Below, one piece after another: positions 7,950 through 14,946 of a stretch of DNA of 33,687 nt. A program made the translations under genes and the position numbers. This stretch comes from Nitrospira sp. UBA5699 (GTDB lineage Bacteria; Nitrospirota; Nitrospiria; Nitrospirales; Nitrospiraceae), in contig DIHJ01000105.1 in the NCBI GenBank assembly GCA_002420105.1, positions 324 to 34,010 on the forward strand. Reading direction: 5' to 3'. The notes beneath the pieces were generated by a model. It saw only the letters and a program-made list of their open reading frames with translations, did no database searches and was not told where the DNA came from. The first letter of the stretch is position 1, and every line of letters begins with the position of its first letter.

Positions 7950-7963
7950 CGTCAACCGTCAAC
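7950..7963. repeat. Two tandem copies of heptamer CGTCAAC
   Basis: CGTCAAC occurs twice in direct succession (7950-7956, 7957-7963) between the small acidic gene and higA. It matches the CGTCANN arrays elsewhere in the window, but no facing TGACG array is seen. Confidence 0.45.
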
Positions 7964-8038
7964 TCGATGCGCCGAACTTCGGAGCGGACGCCGGGACGTC
8001 GCATCAGTTGCTTCACGATTTGGTCATGGGCTTTCACG

Positions 8039-8323
8039 TTACACCGCGAGCTTGGAAACACGAAGCTGTTTGCGACGTTGCTCGGCATGCCAGAGATCAT
8101 ACTGGGTCTGATGATTGAGCCAGCTTTCAGCCGAAGTGCCGAACGCCATGGACAAGCGCACCGCCATTTCAGGACTGATTCCCGCCCGGCCATTCAGAAT
8201 AGCTGACAAGGTCTTACGGCTGACGCCCAATGCTTGAGCCGCCTCCGTAACACTGACACCCAGTGGGTCCAGACACAGACGTTTAATGATCTCCCCTGGA
8301 TGAGGGGGATTGTGCATGCGCAT
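8039..8323 (-). CDS. higA: HigA-family antitoxin (HTH)
   Basis: Antitoxin that neutralises HigB and represses the operon. The 94 residues open with the family's NPPHPGEII motif, followed by a helix-turn-helix at about residues 25-60 (VTEAAQALGVSRKTLSAILN) and the typical AESWLNHQTQYDLW stretch. GAGG lies seven bases before the ATG at 8323; ATG at 8317 is an alternative. It starts 12 nt after the higB stop, so the pair is co-transcribed toxin first, the usual higBA order. DNA binding probably targets the imperfect palindrome over the higB promoter. Confidence 0.93.
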   Translation of the reverse strand: MRMHNPPHPGEIIKRLCLDPLGVSVTEAAQALGVSRKTLSAILNGRAGISPEMAVRLSMAFGTSAESWLNHQTQYDLWHAEQRRKQLRVSKLAV

Positions 8324-8335
8324 CAGACAGCCTCG

Positions 8336-8614
8336 CTAGTGATAATCTTCATAGTCCACGGCATCGGCTTCCTTGCCGACAAACCGAAACGTGACTCGCC
8401 AGTTTCCGCTCACCGAGACAGCCCAGGCACCCTTGCGTTTCCCTTTGAGAGGATGGAGATCCAGCCCCGGCAAATCCATATCGCGCGGGGCCGTCGCTGA
8501 GTTCAGTTGAGCCAGGAGGAGACGAAGCCGGTCCACATGCTGTGCTCGGATGCCCGATTTGCTCCCGGTCTCAAAAAATTTGCGCAGCCCCTTATGCTTA
8601 AACCCGCGGATCAC
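8336..8614 (-). CDS. higB: HigB-family toxin (RelE superfamily mRNA interferase)
   Basis: Ribosome-dependent mRNA endonuclease toxin of a type II system. The 92-residue protein aligns by eye with HigB over its length: FKHKGLRKFFETGSKSGI at the N-terminus, LHPLKGKRKGAWAVSV in the middle, NWRVTFRF, and the closing YEDYH. The start codon is GTG at 8614. No Shine-Dalgarno precedes it; instead a -10 element ends seven bases upstream, suggesting a leaderless message. higA follows after 12 nt. Nothing looks degraded, so the module is probably functional. Confidence 0.93.
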   Translation of the reverse strand: MIRGFKHKGLRKFFETGSKSGIRAQHVDRLRLLLAQLNSATAPRDMDLPGLDLHPLKGKRKGAWAVSVSGNWRVTFRFVGKEADAVDYEDYH

Positions 8615-8621
8615 GCAAAGA

Positions 8622-8650
8622 ACTGTAACCCATTGCGTTACGGATTACAA
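8622..8650 (-). promoter_or_regulatory. higBA promoter overlapped by a candidate HigA operator
   Basis: Minus strand: -35 TTGTAA (8645-8650), 17-nt spacer, -10 TACAGT (8622-8627). The same bases form an imperfect palindrome with arms TGTAAYCC / GGRTTACA, plus an inner GTAAC-N7-GTTAC. Binding here would block RNA polymerase, as expected for autoregulation. Confidence 0.6.
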
Positions 8651-8726
8651 CCGGCCTCACTTCTCCTTCAAGGATCGTGGACGGGAGGCGCTGGAGGAAG
8701 CGGCCGCATACTTTGATCAGGAGGGT

Positions 8727-9935
8727 TCAGACGGGACGGACGATCTCAACAGTGCCTTCGGCCGGAATCCGTCCCAGCATCGCCCCTTCCTTCCGCTGCA
8801 ATCCCTCGATCCACACGATCGCACCCCGCTGACACTCATCCCAGGCCGCATTGGTCTCGGACCGAGTCCGGTCCAGCCGACCCACCTCCGATCGGCCCAG
8901 TTCATTGCACACCCACGCCCTCGTATCGCCTTTCAGTTCCCGCAACTCGCTGACAAGCCGGAAGGTCTGCGGTCTGCGCGGCACGATCGTCTTCCCATCC
9001 TTGCGCAACAGGAGATAGGAAAACTTCAGCGCATCTTTGATGAACCCGACTTCCTGATCGATAGCCTTGATACCGGGCGGAGCCTCCCAGGCCCGCTCCT
9101 CATGGCACCAGTCGTCGGGATGGACGAGGGCCGGGCAGTTCCGCTCGTGCAGGCAGGGGCTGTAGATCGTGCAGCGTTGCTCCTGCAACAGGCGGTCGCG
9201 CAGGCGATGCAGGTCTCTGGAGGTTTCGCGCAAGGCCGGTTCCACGATCATCATGGTGCCGTGCGGCGCAAGAAGGGGCAGCAGCTCGGCAATCAGACCG
9301 GCCCGGGATGCGACCGGATCTGCCGCCTGAGTGAACAACTCGTTGAGGCAATTGGCCAGGACGATCAGATCGTACGGCGCGTCTGCCTTGACCGGATCGC
9401 CCCAGGATCCGCCGGGCGCGCGTTCGAGGTTCGCCTCGCACAGGTTGAGGCGGGCGCCCGTCGTTCCCGTTTCCCCGCAATACCCGTCCCAGAGGGATTT
9501 CGCCAATTTCAAGGCTTCGGCGGATGAATCGGCCGCGACCACGGTGAGGCGCCGGGTCTGCTCCGGACGCCGTTGACGGAGCCAATCGAGGAGGGCCAGA
9601 GCGCCCGTGCCCGGTCCGGACCCCAGATCGAGCAGGTGAAGCCCGTCCGCCTTTTGGTCGGCCTGAGTGTCCTCCGGCATTTCATCAAGCAGCACCTGAA
9701 TTTTGGACAAGTTGACAGGCAGAAAGTAGCTCAGGTAGGCGGCGGCATGATCCGGATCGTCAAGATAGGTTCTGTGCAACGCCGTTCTCTCTTTGGTAAA
9801 GAGGCGTGAGAGGCCCGCTACCGCCGGTGCCGGTCCGGCTGGTCGGGATCGGAAATTGGTCCGGCACACCAGCTCAAGGGCCTTGAGCAGCTGGGGGGAA
9901 ACTCCGGCCGGCGGCTTGCCTTTGAAGCAGTCCAT
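8727..9935 (-). CDS. Rsm22/METTL17-family methyltransferase-like protein with four-cysteine motif
   Basis: A 402-residue protein with a class I SAM-binding fold: motif I LLDLGSGPGTGAL at 101-113, then AADSS and the NCLNEL region near 196-200. After the Rossmann fold comes a cysteine set C255, C261, C267 and C277 (CTIYSPCLHERNC, then DDWCHEE), matching the pattern proposed to hold an Fe-S cluster in mitochondrial Rsm22/METTL17, a small-ribosomal-subunit assembly factor. A role in ribosome maturation is inferred from that family; catalytic activity is unproven even there. The C-terminal 100 residues are probably a small beta domain. ATG at 9935 has no good ribosome-binding site and lies five bases after a -10-like TACACT. 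It is divergent from the small gene at 9973. Confidence 0.82.
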   Translation of the reverse strand: MDCFKGKPPAGVSPQLLKALELVCRTNFRSRPAGPAPAVAGLSRLFTKERTALHRTYLDDPDHAAAYLSYFLPVNLSKIQVLLDEMPEDTQADQKADGLHLLDLGSGPGTGALALLDWLRQRRPEQTRRLTVVAADSSAEALKLAKSLWDGYCGETGTTGARLNLCEANLERAPGGSWGDPVKADAPYDLIVLANCLNELFTQAADPVASRAGLIAELLPLLAPHGTMMIVEPALRETSRDLHRLRDRLLQEQRCTIYSPCLHERNCPALVHPDDWCHEERAWEAPPGIKAIDQEVGFIKDALKFSYLLLRKDGKTIVPRRPQTFRLVSELRELKGDTRAWVCNELGRSEVGRLDRTRSETNAAWDECQRGAIVWIEGLQRKEGAMLGRIPAEGTVEIVRPV

Positions 9936-9950
9936 GGCCTAGTGTATGCT
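9922..9950 (+). promoter_or_regulatory. Promoter of the small gene at 9973
   Basis: Plus strand: -35 TTGAAG (9922-9927, inside the Rsm22-like coding start), 17-nt spacer, -10 TATGCT (9945-9950). It shares two -10 bases with the divergent promoter. Confidence 0.5.
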
Positions 9951-9970
9951 GAGCGAGCGGAGGAGGACAA
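9941..9970 (-). promoter_or_regulatory. Promoter of the Rsm22-like gene, leaderless
   Basis: Minus strand: -35 TTGTCC (9965-9970), 18-nt spacer, -10 TACACT (9941-9946), five bases before the ATG at 9935. The -35 overlaps the ribosome-binding site of the divergent gene. Confidence 0.5.
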
Positions 9971-9972
9971 CC

Positions 9973-10221
9973 ATGACTGACGCGATTTTAGAGGCCTACA
10001 AGGAAGTCGAACTCGCGGTCGAACGCTACACCAAGCTGTTGCAGGACCACGCCCTGATGTTACAGAACATCGAACCGCCCGGGTCCGACAAGGTGGTGCG
10101 CATGACGCAGGGATCGAAGGCGATGCGCGACAGCGCCATGATCTATCTCTCCTATGCCAAGTACGTCGCCTACGGCATGCCCGAAAGCGAGGAGATGGTC
10201 GAGGACGAGATTCAGGGGTAA
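9973..10221 (+). CDS. Small conserved-looking hypothetical protein
   Basis: An 82-residue, mostly helical, acidic protein of unknown function with no cysteines, signal peptide or membrane segment. ATG at 9973 is preceded by AGGAGG (9961-9966) with six bases spacing, one of the strongest ribosome-binding sites here, which overrides the in-frame start at 9946. Its promoter lies in the first codons of the divergent Rsm22-like gene. It is followed by an inverted-repeat spacer and a bidirectional terminator shared with the oxidoreductase operon. Confidence 0.7.
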   Translation: MTDAILEAYKEVELAVERYTKLLQDHALMLQNIEPPGSDKVVRMTQGSKAMRDSAMIYLSYAKYVAYGMPESEEMVEDEIQG

Positions 10222-10236
10222 CGATCGGGTAATTCG

Positions 10237-10311
10237 GTCTATCTCGTTCCTCTTGTCTGTCTGGTTCGCTGATTGGTCCGACGAGATAGACAAGACAGAC
10301 CTGACAGACCT
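10237..10311. repeat. Inverted-repeat spacer with GTCTGTC/GACAGAC arrays
   Basis: A perfect 11-bp inverted repeat GTCTATCTCGT (10237-10247) / ACGAGATAGAC (10281-10291) encloses TCTTGTCTGTCTGG. To the right, GACAGACCT occurs twice in tandem (10294-10302, 10303-10311). It resembles the facing heptamer arrays in layout but has different units. No protein is encoded. Confidence 0.6.
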
Positions 10312-10318
10312 CAAAAAC

Positions 10319-10359
10319 AAGGGCCCATCAGGCTTCTCAACCTGACGGGCCCTTCGTTT
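10319..10359. terminator. Bidirectional Rho-independent terminator
   Basis: Stem 10319-10332 (AAGGGCCCATCAGG) pairs with 10341-10354 (CCTGACGGGCCCTT), 13 of 14 positions, around an 8-nt loop. On the plus strand TTCGTTTTT follows; on the minus strand the stem is followed by TTGTTTTTG. It separates the convergent small gene and the oxidoreductase operon. Confidence 0.88.
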
Positions 10360-10376
10360 TTGGCTATCGCCTCTTT

Positions 10377-11720
10377 TCAGATGCTGCGCATGAACTGGGC
10401 AACCTCTTCGGGGTTGACCGCGCCGCCCATGATCGACGACATGGCGACGTTCGTCGACTTCTTGCCGTGGACGCCGGATTCGACTTCGTCCACGATCAAC
10501 TCCACCGGCATCGACTGACCGCCGTACACGCGCGGGCCGCCGATGATCTTGGCTTGCGAAAAGCCGTAAATCGCCGTCGCCACTTCCTTCGCCAGCCAGC
10601 CGACGTAGTTGAATTCCGGCACGACGATGAGCTTGGCCTTTCCGCACAGCGCCCGCAGTTCCTTCGTGGGGAACGGCCGGAGCGACCGGATCTTGATGAG
10701 CCCGACCTTGATTCCCTTTTCCGCGCAGAGACGAACCGCTTCGCGCGACTGCGCCGCGGCGCTGCCCGAGGCGATGATGATCGCATCGGCACCGTCCACG
10801 TTCTCGGCCGTCAGCAGACCGCCCAGATACTGGTTGATGTACTTACGGGACCGCTCCACGGCCGCCCAGACTTCCTGCTGCCAGACCGCATGGATGTTAT
10901 AGGCCATGAAGTTCGATTTCTGAACCGGGGCGTCGCGGGACAACCGGGCGGGAGGATTCTCCGCGTCGAGCACCGGAACGGCGCCGCGCCAGGCTTCACG
11001 GGGCGGAAGCTTGATGCCGCGATCCTGCATGCGCACATAGCCGCGCGCGTGCGTGACGAAGAACCCGTCGCAGCAGACCCCGACCGGCAGGGTCACATCG
11101 TTCTTCTCGCTGATGATAAACCCGGCCATGGTGAAATCGAACATGTCCTGCTGGTTTTCCGCATGGAAGACGATCATGCCGCAATTCAAGAGGTACGACA
11201 CCTCGATATTGTCCGGCTGAATGGCCAGCGGCGCGTTCACGACGCGACAGGTGAACATCGCCACGGCAGGCAGACGGTGCCCCGGCCATGAGGCGATCCC
11301 TTCGAGACCGCGCAGGGTTCCGGGACCCGCGGTCGCCGTATAGCAGCGGACGCCGGATCTGGACCCGCCCGCAATGGCGGCCATCACACCGACTTCTTCT
11401 TCGCCGCGGTAGTACTCCTTTACGTAGCCTTCGCCGTAGAGCACGCCGACGAGCTGCATCGTTTCGCTCTGCGGCGTAATGGGATAGGCCACGGCCAGAT
11501 CCACGTTGGACCGGCGGATCGCTTCCTTTGCCGCTTCGCTTCCGGTGATGAATTCTTTGGTCCGCGGCGCTTCGTGGAACATGTACTCGGGCGTCACGAC
11601 CTTTTGCCGTTTGGCCTCGGCATGGGGATCTTTCTTCCCGTCCGACTTCGGGGCCGCCACGCTGGTAATGGGATCGCCTTGCGGGTTGGTTTTCTGTTGG
11701 GCTTCCAGGGCTTCACTCAT
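10377..11720 (-). CDS. porA: 2-oxoacid:ferredoxin oxidoreductase, alpha subunit
   Basis: Alpha subunit of the five-subunit enzyme that reductively carboxylates acetyl-CoA to pyruvate or succinyl-CoA to 2-oxoglutarate with reduced ferredoxin. The 447 residues include the pyrimidine-binding motif YPITPQSE (about 79-86), the substrate region with GGSRSGVRCYTATAGPGT, and the C-terminal domain with GSAAAQSREAVRLCAEKGIKVG near 340. About 50 charged residues precede the first conserved block, longer than in many four-subunit alpha chains. ATG at 11720 is chosen for AGAGGTG seven bases upstream; an upstream GTG-type start is less supported. It is the last gene of the operon, followed by a terminator. 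Pyruvate versus 2-oxoglutarate specificity cannot be decided by eye. Confidence 0.93.
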   Translation of the reverse strand: MSEALEAQQKTNPQGDPITSVAAPKSDGKKDPHAEAKRQKVVTPEYMFHEAPRTKEFITGSEAAKEAIRRSNVDLAVAYPITPQSETMQLVGVLYGEGYVKEYYRGEEEVGVMAAIAGGSRSGVRCYTATAGPGTLRGLEGIASWPGHRLPAVAMFTCRVVNAPLAIQPDNIEVSYLLNCGMIVFHAENQQDMFDFTMAGFIISEKNDVTLPVGVCCDGFFVTHARGYVRMQDRGIKLPPREAWRGAVPVLDAENPPARLSRDAPVQKSNFMAYNIHAVWQQEVWAAVERSRKYINQYLGGLLTAENVDGADAIIIASGSAAAQSREAVRLCAEKGIKVGLIKIRSLRPFPTKELRALCGKAKLIVVPEFNYVGWLAKEVATAIYGFSQAKIIGGPRVYGGQSMPVELIVDEVESGVHGKKSTNVAMSSIMGGAVNPEEVAQFMRSI

Positions 11721-11760
11721 CGTCGCACCTCTCAAAAAATGGTGAGCTGCTTCGCTCAGC

Positions 11761-12531
11761 CTATCCTTCGCGCTTCATCTGTTCGGGGGAATGTCCGAAT
11801 GCCGCCGCACTACCGGTGCCGCCCGGGGTCGGGGCGAACGTCATGGGATTGGTATGGGTCTTCCCGCCGTGAACTTTCGACTGGGTGCCGGTAAAGCGAA
11901 CGTTCTCACCGTTGGCCGGCAGCTTGATGCCCATGTCCTCGCGGACCTTCTTGAAGATTTGCGCGGTTTTCTTCAGCTTCAGGGTGTCCGAATCGCGGAT
12001 CGTCAGCATCGCGTCTTCATGACCCTGCTCGGCGCAAATCGCCATCGTGCAGCAGTTCGTCCCCGCACGGATCATCTTCAGCGTCAGATTGGCGTAGTGG
12101 CAATGCACCCCGATGAAAATGCAGGCTTCGATCTTGTTGCCCCAAATCGTCAGGTTGGGGTGATTCGGATTGATGACCTCTTCGGGATCGATCTTGGGAT
12201 ATTTGGGACGATAATCCGGCATCGGGATGATCATGACGTCCGGAATCTGCGCGGCAATTTCCAACACCGCTTTGGCTTTTTCCACCGCGTGGTCATTCCA
12301 CGCCCAGAGCACCAACGGGCCGGGGAAAATCGTGGCGTTGGGGCTTGTCAACATTTTGCGGGCCATCTCTTCGATGACCTTATCCTCGTTCGGCTCCAGC
12401 AGTCCGTAATACAACCCCTGCCCGGGATCGGGCAGCGCCACGCCCAACTGAGCGGCGGAAGGCGGATGGAAACCCGCCGGACCCGGAACGATGATTTTCT
12501 CTCTCGTGTCTTGTGTCGTCGCCACGCCCAT
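11761..12531 (-). CDS. porE: Fifth (epsilon) subunit of the oxidoreductase, CO-dehydrogenase beta/epsilon-like
   Basis: A 256-residue soluble protein encoded between the delta and alpha subunits. It resembles the CO dehydrogenase beta / acetyl-CoA synthase epsilon family (a Rossmann-like fold): NATIFPGPLVLWAWNDHAVEKAKAVLEIA near 65-93 and LTIWGNKIEACIFIGVHCHYANLTLKMIRAGTNCCTMAIC near 127-166. The His/Cys-rich segment GVHCHYA and TNCC are striking but their role is unknown. Established background: the anabolic oxidoreductases of Hydrogenobacter and Nitrospira have five subunits, unlike the common four. A structural or electron-transfer role is inferred. AAGGGGA precedes ATG at 12531; the gene starts 15 nt after porD. 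Confidence 0.82.
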   Translation of the reverse strand: MGVATTQDTREKIIVPGPAGFHPPSAAQLGVALPDPGQGLYYGLLEPNEDKVIEEMARKMLTSPNATIFPGPLVLWAWNDHAVEKAKAVLEIAAQIPDVMIIPMPDYRPKYPKIDPEEVINPNHPNLTIWGNKIEACIFIGVHCHYANLTLKMIRAGTNCCTMAICAEQGHEDAMLTIRDSDTLKLKKTAQIFKKVREDMGIKLPANGENVRFTGTQSKVHGGKTHTNPMTFAPTPGGTGSAAAFGHSPEQMKREG

Positions 12532-12546
12532 TCCCCTTTCTTACGC

Positions 12547-12870
12547 CTACCCGACTACGGGGCTTACCAGTACCGCGGTCGTGCTCTTCTCGCCGTAGGT
12601 AATGTTGTCGGTCAAGGCCGCCTTCGGCAATTGATCGATCATGATCATCTTGATGGCATGGTTCTTCGCCATGTTGTCACAGACCCACACGCACTGCGCG
12701 CAGCCTTTGCAGCGGTCGACGGCGACGTAGGCGGAACCGTACTTGAACCCTTTGTCTTTTCCCAGCTCATCGCTGTACTGGATCGTATTGGCTTCGGGAC
12801 AATACTGCGTGCAGAGCTTGCAGCTCTTGGCGGCACAGATTTCCACGTCGATATCGGCTACGAGATACAT
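12547..12870 (-). CDS. porD: Oxidoreductase delta subunit, 2[4Fe-4S] ferredoxin
   Basis: Electron-transfer subunit carrying two [4Fe-4S] clusters between external ferredoxin and the thiamine site. The 107 residues contain C12-x4-C17-x2-C20-x3-C24-P and C54-x2-C57-x2-C60-x3-C64. The first motif has four residues between the first two cysteines where bacterial ferredoxins usually have two, common in this subunit type. AGGAG lies five bases before ATG at 12870. It is third in the operon, after gamma and before the CODH-like subunit. Confidence 0.93.
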   Translation of the reverse strand: MYLVADIDVEICAAKSCKLCTQYCPEANTIQYSDELGKDKGFKYGSAYVAVDRCKGCAQCVWVCDNMAKNHAIKMIMIDQLPKAALTDNITYGEKSTTAVLVSPVVG

Positions 12871-12888
12871 GGGGACTCCTTTGTATCG

Positions 12889-13605
12889 CTACTTGGCGGC
12901 CGCTGCCACCGGCTCTTCCGCACGTTTGACGTCCGCCGCCGCCCACCCGTGATCGACGGCGTAGTTCCACCCTGCTCTCATGACGGCGACGTTCTTCTCG
13001 ATCAGTTCCTGTTTCTTCTTGAACTTCCGTTCGACGACGCTGTCGAGCGCGGCGGTACCGCCGGACACCACGAACCCTTTTCCGAGGAACCGGTCCTTCA
13101 CCGCCTGCTCCAATCCCGCCATGTTCGTCAGGCCGGTAATGGCTCCGATGCATCCCATCAGCGCCATGTTGGTCGCCAGGTCCATCCCCGCGACTTCCAA
13201 AGAAATCTTGGTCGCCGGGAAATAGTAGAGCTTCGCCCGGCGCTCTTCCAACTCGCGGGCCTGATCCTTGTGCAGCTTCATCGGCCCGTCGTTGTTGATC
13301 AGCGCGATCCCGTCTTCCTTCAGGCCGAAATAGAACGGCATCGTGTAGGACTTGCCGTGCGTAATGACCTGCGGGTGGAAGATGATGATGATGTGCGGGA
13401 ATGTGATTTCACCGATCTCATAGATCGCTTCATCGGACACGCGCACATAACTCTCCACCGGAGCCATACGCTTTTCCGATCCGTAGAACGGAACGATGGT
13501 GCTTTCACCGCCGGCGTTGATGACGGCCGTGCTGAGAATGTGGGACCCGGTGACGACCCCTTGACCGCCGACACCGGCCATCCGGATGTTGAAACGTTTT
13601 GCCAT
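12889..13605 (-). CDS. porG: Oxidoreductase gamma subunit
   Basis: Gamma subunit, the domain that contributes to CoA binding in 2-oxoacid:ferredoxin oxidoreductases. The 238 residues start with the family's glycine motif RMAGVGGQGVVTGSHIL (8-24), followed by the FYGSEKRMAPVESYVRVS stretch. The middle matches the catalytic gamma fold; the last 60 residues are a Lys- and Ala-rich extension ending in AAAAK. ATG at 13605 follows GGAAGG at a suitable distance and lies 23 nt after the porB stop. No cluster cysteines are present, as expected. Confidence 0.93.
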   Translation of the reverse strand: MAKRFNIRMAGVGGQGVVTGSHILSTAVINAGGESTIVPFYGSEKRMAPVESYVRVSDEAIYEIGEITFPHIIIIFHPQVITHGKSYTMPFYFGLKEDGIALINNDGPMKLHKDQARELEERRAKLYYFPATKISLEVAGMDLATNMALMGCIGAITGLTNMAGLEQAVKDRFLGKGFVVSGGTAALDSVVERKFKKKQELIEKNVAVMRAGWNYAVDHGWAAADVKRAEEPVAAAAK

Positions 13606-13628
13606 GGTCCAACCTTCCTTTCGTCAGC

Positions 13629-14531
13629 TTAGGCCTTGTTCGGAATCGCCGCGGCGGGAGCGGCGGGCTTCTGGAGAAACTCCTTGTAACCGTACCGCTC
13701 GGTCAAATACTGTTTGGCTTCGTCGCTGATGTATTCGGAGAACGCATACCGGTCGTTTTCAACGTTCTTCGCGTCTTCCATGACCTTGTCGGTCGGGATC
13801 GCATACTCGATGTTGCAGGACGTGTAGGCTTGGATGTAGGTGGAACCCACTTCGCGGGCGATCAGGACGGCTTTCTTGATGACGCTCTCGACACGGCGCG
13901 GATTGTTCGGGACGACGGTCGCGACATAGGCGCAGCCGGCGACCTTGGCCATCTGCACCATGTCCATTTTCTCGAATTTTTTCCCGAGCGGGGCCATCTT
14001 CAGCACCGCTCCGCGGTTGGTCATGCCGCTCTCCTGGCCGCCGGTGTTGCCGTAGACTTCGTTATCCAGCATGATCGTCGTGAAACGTTCCTTCCGGAAC
14101 CAGGAATGGAGCACCTGCTGGAAGCCGATATCGGCGGTGCCGCCGTCGCCGGCCATCACGACCACGTCCTTGGGCTTGTCGCCGAAGCGCAGCCGGAGTC
14201 CGCGGGACAATCCGCTCGCGACGCCGTTCTGGTCGCCGTAGTTGCCGTAGACGAACGGAATCGCGGCCTGGGAAATGGCCAACCGGCCGCAGCCGGCGGT
14301 TCCGACGGTAATGGTGTCTTCGGGATTCGGGAAGGCGATCATGGCCAGACGAATGAAGAGGGTCATGGCGCAGCCGGCGCACATCGGATGCTCTTCGAGC
14401 ACTTCCTTGAAGCTGCCCATCTGGGAAACCGAGATCTTCTTTCCGAAGGGGCCATGTTCGACCATGTCCCGGTATTCCTTCGGCATGAACTTTTCAAATC
14501 CACTGGAAAACTTGACGTAGTCGAGACTCAT
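13629..14531 (-). CDS. porB: Oxidoreductase beta subunit (thiamine diphosphate, [4Fe-4S])
   Basis: Catalytic beta subunit binding thiamine diphosphate and a proximal [4Fe-4S] cluster. Of 300 residues, the cluster cysteines are C51 and C54 (MCAGCAMTL), C81 (AGCGR) and probably C239 (TSCN). The thiamine/Mg motif runs from GDGGTADIG (128-136) to LDNEVYGNTGGQ (155-166). Replacement of the common GDGD by GDGG is seen in this subfamily as far as I recall. ATG at 14531 is preceded by GGAGGTG. It is the first gene of B-G-D-E-A, with promoter 14667-14696 and a leader of about 130 nt. Confidence 0.94.
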   Translation of the reverse strand: MSLDYVKFSSGFEKFMPKEYRDMVEHGPFGKKISVSQMGSFKEVLEEHPMCAGCAMTLFIRLAMIAFPNPEDTITVGTAGCGRLAISQAAIPFVYGNYGDQNGVASGLSRGLRLRFGDKPKDVVVMAGDGGTADIGFQQVLHSWFRKERFTTIMLDNEVYGNTGGQESGMTNRGAVLKMAPLGKKFEKMDMVQMAKVAGCAYVATVVPNNPRRVESVIKKAVLIAREVGSTYIQAYTSCNIEYAIPTDKVMEDAKNVENDRYAFSEYISDEAKQYLTERYGYKEFLQKPAAPAAAIPNKA

Positions 14532-14666
14532 TGGGACACCTCCCTCTCTCGTGGCAACGGCATGCCATTGCCTCTTGAACAGATACGGTTGTACGCAGCA
14601 GACCCGCAGGGATTCGAGGATGGAAGAACGGCGCTCATCCGTTCATGGCTATTCAAACGTGCGGTC

Positions 14667-14696
14667 ATCGTAGCAAAGCCGAAAAAAGACTGTCAA
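14667..14696 (-). promoter_or_regulatory. Promoter of the oxidoreductase operon
   Basis: Minus strand: consensus -35 TTGACA (14691-14696), 18-nt spacer, -10 TACGAT (14667-14672). Start expected near 14660, leaving a leader of about 130 nt before porB. The same TTGACA-N18-TACGAT combination occurs at 19393-19422. Confidence 0.8.
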
Positions 14697-14909
14697 CGAC
14701 AATGTTGCCCGAATCGCCGCCGATCCTCATTGTGCAAAAGTCTATAACGCTGCGATAATCAACGCAACTTCGCAGAAGGCCCACGGTCCACGAAAGAAGG
14801 CCTAGCTGCCCTCCGGACGATAGGCCATTCGCCCTAACCTGGGTGCGATTTCCCTGCGAATTGCGGGGGCATTTCGTCGCATCCGATCCGTTCGAAATGC
14901 AAAGGGACA

Positions 14910-14938
14910 TTGCCCCTGCCGCGAAATGTGTCTAGACT
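14910..14938 (+). promoter_or_regulatory. Promoter of metV-queF, nearly leaderless
   Basis: Plus strand: -35 TTGCCC (14910-14915), 17-nt spacer, -10 TAGACT (14933-14938). Only eight bases separate the -10 from the ATG at 14947. A CGAAATG copy (14922-14928) lies in the spacer. Confidence 0.5.
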
Positions 14939-14946
14939 AGCCCATT

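Larger units (their letters stand above)
14532..14946. other. 415-bp divergent intergenic region between the oxidoreductase operon and metV
   Basis: It holds the oxidoreductase promoter and long leader (14532-14696) and the metV promoter (14910-14938). Between them, 14697-14868 shows nothing I can name. At 14869-14928 the heptanucleotide CGAAATG recurs: inverted at 14869-14876 (GCATTTCG), direct at 14893-14900 (CGAAATGC) and direct again at 14922-14928. No gene or RNA is evident. Confidence 0.6.

Noticed and set aside
11791..13632. Plus-strand open frame of 613 codons over the oxidoreductase genes
   Set aside because: Antisense shadow of porE, porD and porG; no recognisable domain, no ribosome-binding site.
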